This document shows, piece by piece, positions 62,806 through 64,000 of a DNA stretch of 64,000 nucleotides. A program made the translations under genes and the position numbers. Numbering within the stretch: the stretch's first letter is position 1; each line of letters opens with the position of its first letter. This stretch comes from JANNYA01 sp031422315 (GTDB taxonomy: Bacteria; Pseudomonadota; Gammaproteobacteria; Xanthomonadales; SZUA-5). The DNA lies in the NCBI GenBank assembly GCA_031422315.1, contig JANOQN010000042.1, positions 1-64,000 on the forward strand. The letters run 5' to 3'. The notes beneath the pieces are model-generated. The model saw only the letters and a program-made list of their open reading frames with translations, searched no databases and was not told the DNA's origin.

Positions 62806-63792
62806 TTAGCGACAGACCGCGTAATTTCCCTGCCAGCTCCAGTGCGTCGAGTAAGCCGTTGGATTCGCGCACCAGCCATTTTGCGCGTCCACATCCCAAA
62901 GCGCTTTGCCCACCGGCGTGCGCATAGCCTTAGCGGTAGGTTTGCCACGATTCCAATCGTTGGTGGGCCAGTACGCCAAATCAAAGGTTGGGCCGTAGGT
63001 TGGCTGGGTGGCATCGAAGATTCGGGGAAATTGCCGGGTCGAACCGGTGTCGTTGGTTGCATGCGAAAACTCAGCGCTGCAGTTGGACGGCCAATTCAAC
63101 GGGTTGCCAGAGCCCCCGCAATAGCTGCCGCCGGGGTTGTGCGAGCAACAGGTGTCATGCAGCTGTGAACCGACAGACACTTGGCATTCAACGGTTGCGT
63201 CGCTACGGGTGCTGCACACTGAAAATGGCGCAACGCCATCGCAGTTACTGCCTACGCCGCCAAAACAGGTGCCAACCGCGGTACCCGCTGCGCCGCATAG
63301 CGCGGGATTGGATACATCGCTATTAAAGCGCACAGTATCCGTGCCGGCTTCTGCGCCCCAAGCGTAGACGATGTAGTAATCGCTGACGGTTGGCGTCCAA
63401 TCGATGATTTCGGTAGAGCTTCCAGGCGTTGCGGCAAAGCGCGACCAAACGCTTTGGTTACCATTGCGCAGCACATATAAATCCGCTTTGCCCGGTCTAG
63501 CGGTGCCGACCATTTTTACAAAATGACGCTCGCCTGCGTTGATCCACTGCCAGCTGCCCCAAATGCCTTGCGATTGCGCAATTGTTCCCCAATTCCCGGC
63601 GCGCAGACTGCCAGTGCGGCTGGTTGGGCAGGTATCTGCTGATTTTGCGACGATCCCGCGCGCTAGCTGCGCATCGGAATAGCTTTGCTCAACCTCCGGC
63701 ACGTCCGTAATTGCAGCGGCATCTTGCGCCTGTAGGATTGTGGCTGACGCCAATGCTAGTCCTAAAATACAGCTTCGTACGATCCAATTCAT
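62806..63792 (-). CDS. Exported Cys-rich protein of unknown function
   Basis: A 328-aa protein with a signal peptide (cleavage near ILQAQ) and AAGGAA before the ATG. Residues about 60-165 form a beta domain with GERHFVKMVGTARPGKADLYVLRNGN, similar in look to pre-peptidase C-terminal (PPC) domains. Residues about 170-260 hold at least ten Cys, including LHDTCCSHNPGGSYCGG, whose His-Asp-x-Cys-Cys recalls the phospholipase A2 active site. That link is tentative. Probably secreted and disulfide-bonded. Confidence 0.65.
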   Translation of the reverse strand: MNWIVRSCILGLALASATILQAQDAAAITDVPEVEQSYSDAQLARGIVAKSADTCPTSRTGSLRAGNWGTIAQSQGIWGSWQWINAGERHFVKMVGTARPGKADLYVLRNGNQSVWSRFAATPGSSTEIIDWTPTVSDYYIVYAWGAEAGTDTVRFNSDVSNPALCGAAGTAVGTCFGGVGSNCDGVAPFSVCSTRSDATVECQVSVGSQLHDTCCSHNPGGSYCGGSGNPLNWPSNCSAEFSHATNDTGSTRQFPRIFDATQPTYGPTFDLAYWPTNDWNRGKPTAKAMRTPVGKALWDVDAQNGWCANPTAYSTHWSWQGNYAVCR

Positions 63793-63946
63793 ATCGGTTC
63801 CTTGACTAGGTTAGTTGACATTCTGCGGCGCGATTCTACAACACGCAGCCATCGCCTGCGAATGTCATGTTTATGACTTTTGGGATTGGAGTATTCCGAT
63901 CAATGCGCGCCCAATTCGATAACGTCATCAATTGCTTGAGTTTGCT

Positions 63947-64000
63947 ATGCCCAATTACGGTCCTCGAATAATGCTGGTATTGGCGACCTGTTTGGGTTCG
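63947..64000 (+). CDS. Possible start of a CDS cut by the window edge
   Basis: An ATG opens MPNYGPRIMLVLATCLGS to the last base. The hydrophobic stretch ending in a Cys could be the beginning of a signal or lipoprotein leader. No convincing ribosome site is visible, so this may be chance. Confidence 0.2.
   Translation, partial: MPNYGPRIMLVLATCLGS

Noticed and set aside
1..64000. CRISPR array
   Set aside because: No series of regularly spaced identical 24-40 bp repeats occurs, and no cas-like genes are present.

Overview
The window looks like a chromosomal segment of a gammaproteobacterium, most likely Xanthomonadales/Lysobacterales (Rhodanobacteraceae-like). This is inferred from moderately high GC, a clpX-lon pair, a PilH-type regulator, a type II secretion pseudopilin, two exported proteins ending in a FxxxFE tail that I associate with this order, and the IntI-type recombinase remnant. 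No rRNA or tRNA genes and no CRISPR array were seen. Most genes are housekeeping or exported proteins in short operons on both strands.

Layout. 0-6.3 kb: degraded left edge, a TetR/alpha-beta-hydrolase operon, exported rhodanese, lipase-like membrane hydrolase, PhnA-type zinc protein, DUF1287 protein and a lone PrpF isomerase. 6.3-13.7 kb: a BrnT/BrnA toxin-antitoxin pair, glnS, a holD-like/rimI operon, a tiny membrane-protein array (10.2-10.5 kb), an MCE/lipoprotein pair of a lipid-transport system, and an NtrC-type activator. 13.9-18.7 kb: two small exported proteins and a translationally coupled hisS-hutH operon.

18.9-23.8 kb is an accessory island which I read as a fossil chromosomal integron. 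A frameshifted and deleted integron integrase (23275-23766, + strand) faces away from a run of minus-strand gene cassettes: an unknown 313-aa protein, a GNAT acetyltransferase, a 46-aa coiled-coil protein, and an ImmA/IrrE metalloprotease plus PIN pair. The first three are followed by related attC-like hairpin repeats. A GTTAGGC core and a promoter-like sequence lie between integrase and first cassette. The island ends in an unusual multi-hairpin repeat (18.87-19.05 kb).

23.9-39.9 kb: PEP carboxylase, a 2111-aa exported gingipain-family (C25) protein, an orphan VapC-like PIN protein with a substituted catalytic Asp, lon behind a sigma32-type promoter, clpX, a DUF3108 protein and a methyltransferase. 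40-50 kb: an exported glycosidase-like protein, a coiled-coil membrane protein, pilH, then a tightly coupled run cphA (cyanophycin synthetase) - GNAT - PhnD-like binding protein - GGDEF/EAL protein, which may tie nitrogen storage to an external signal and cyclic-di-GMP. 50-64 kb: an EcsC-like protein, lone gspG, bioA, slyD, a LolA-like protein followed by a sortilin-like propeller protein, purN, trpA, a TM-AraC regulator, a serine-hydrolase of the beta-lactamase fold and a Cys-rich exported protein. Several pathway genes (bioA, trpA, purN, gspG, prpF, clpX) stand apart from their usual partners, so pathway operons are dispersed in this genome.
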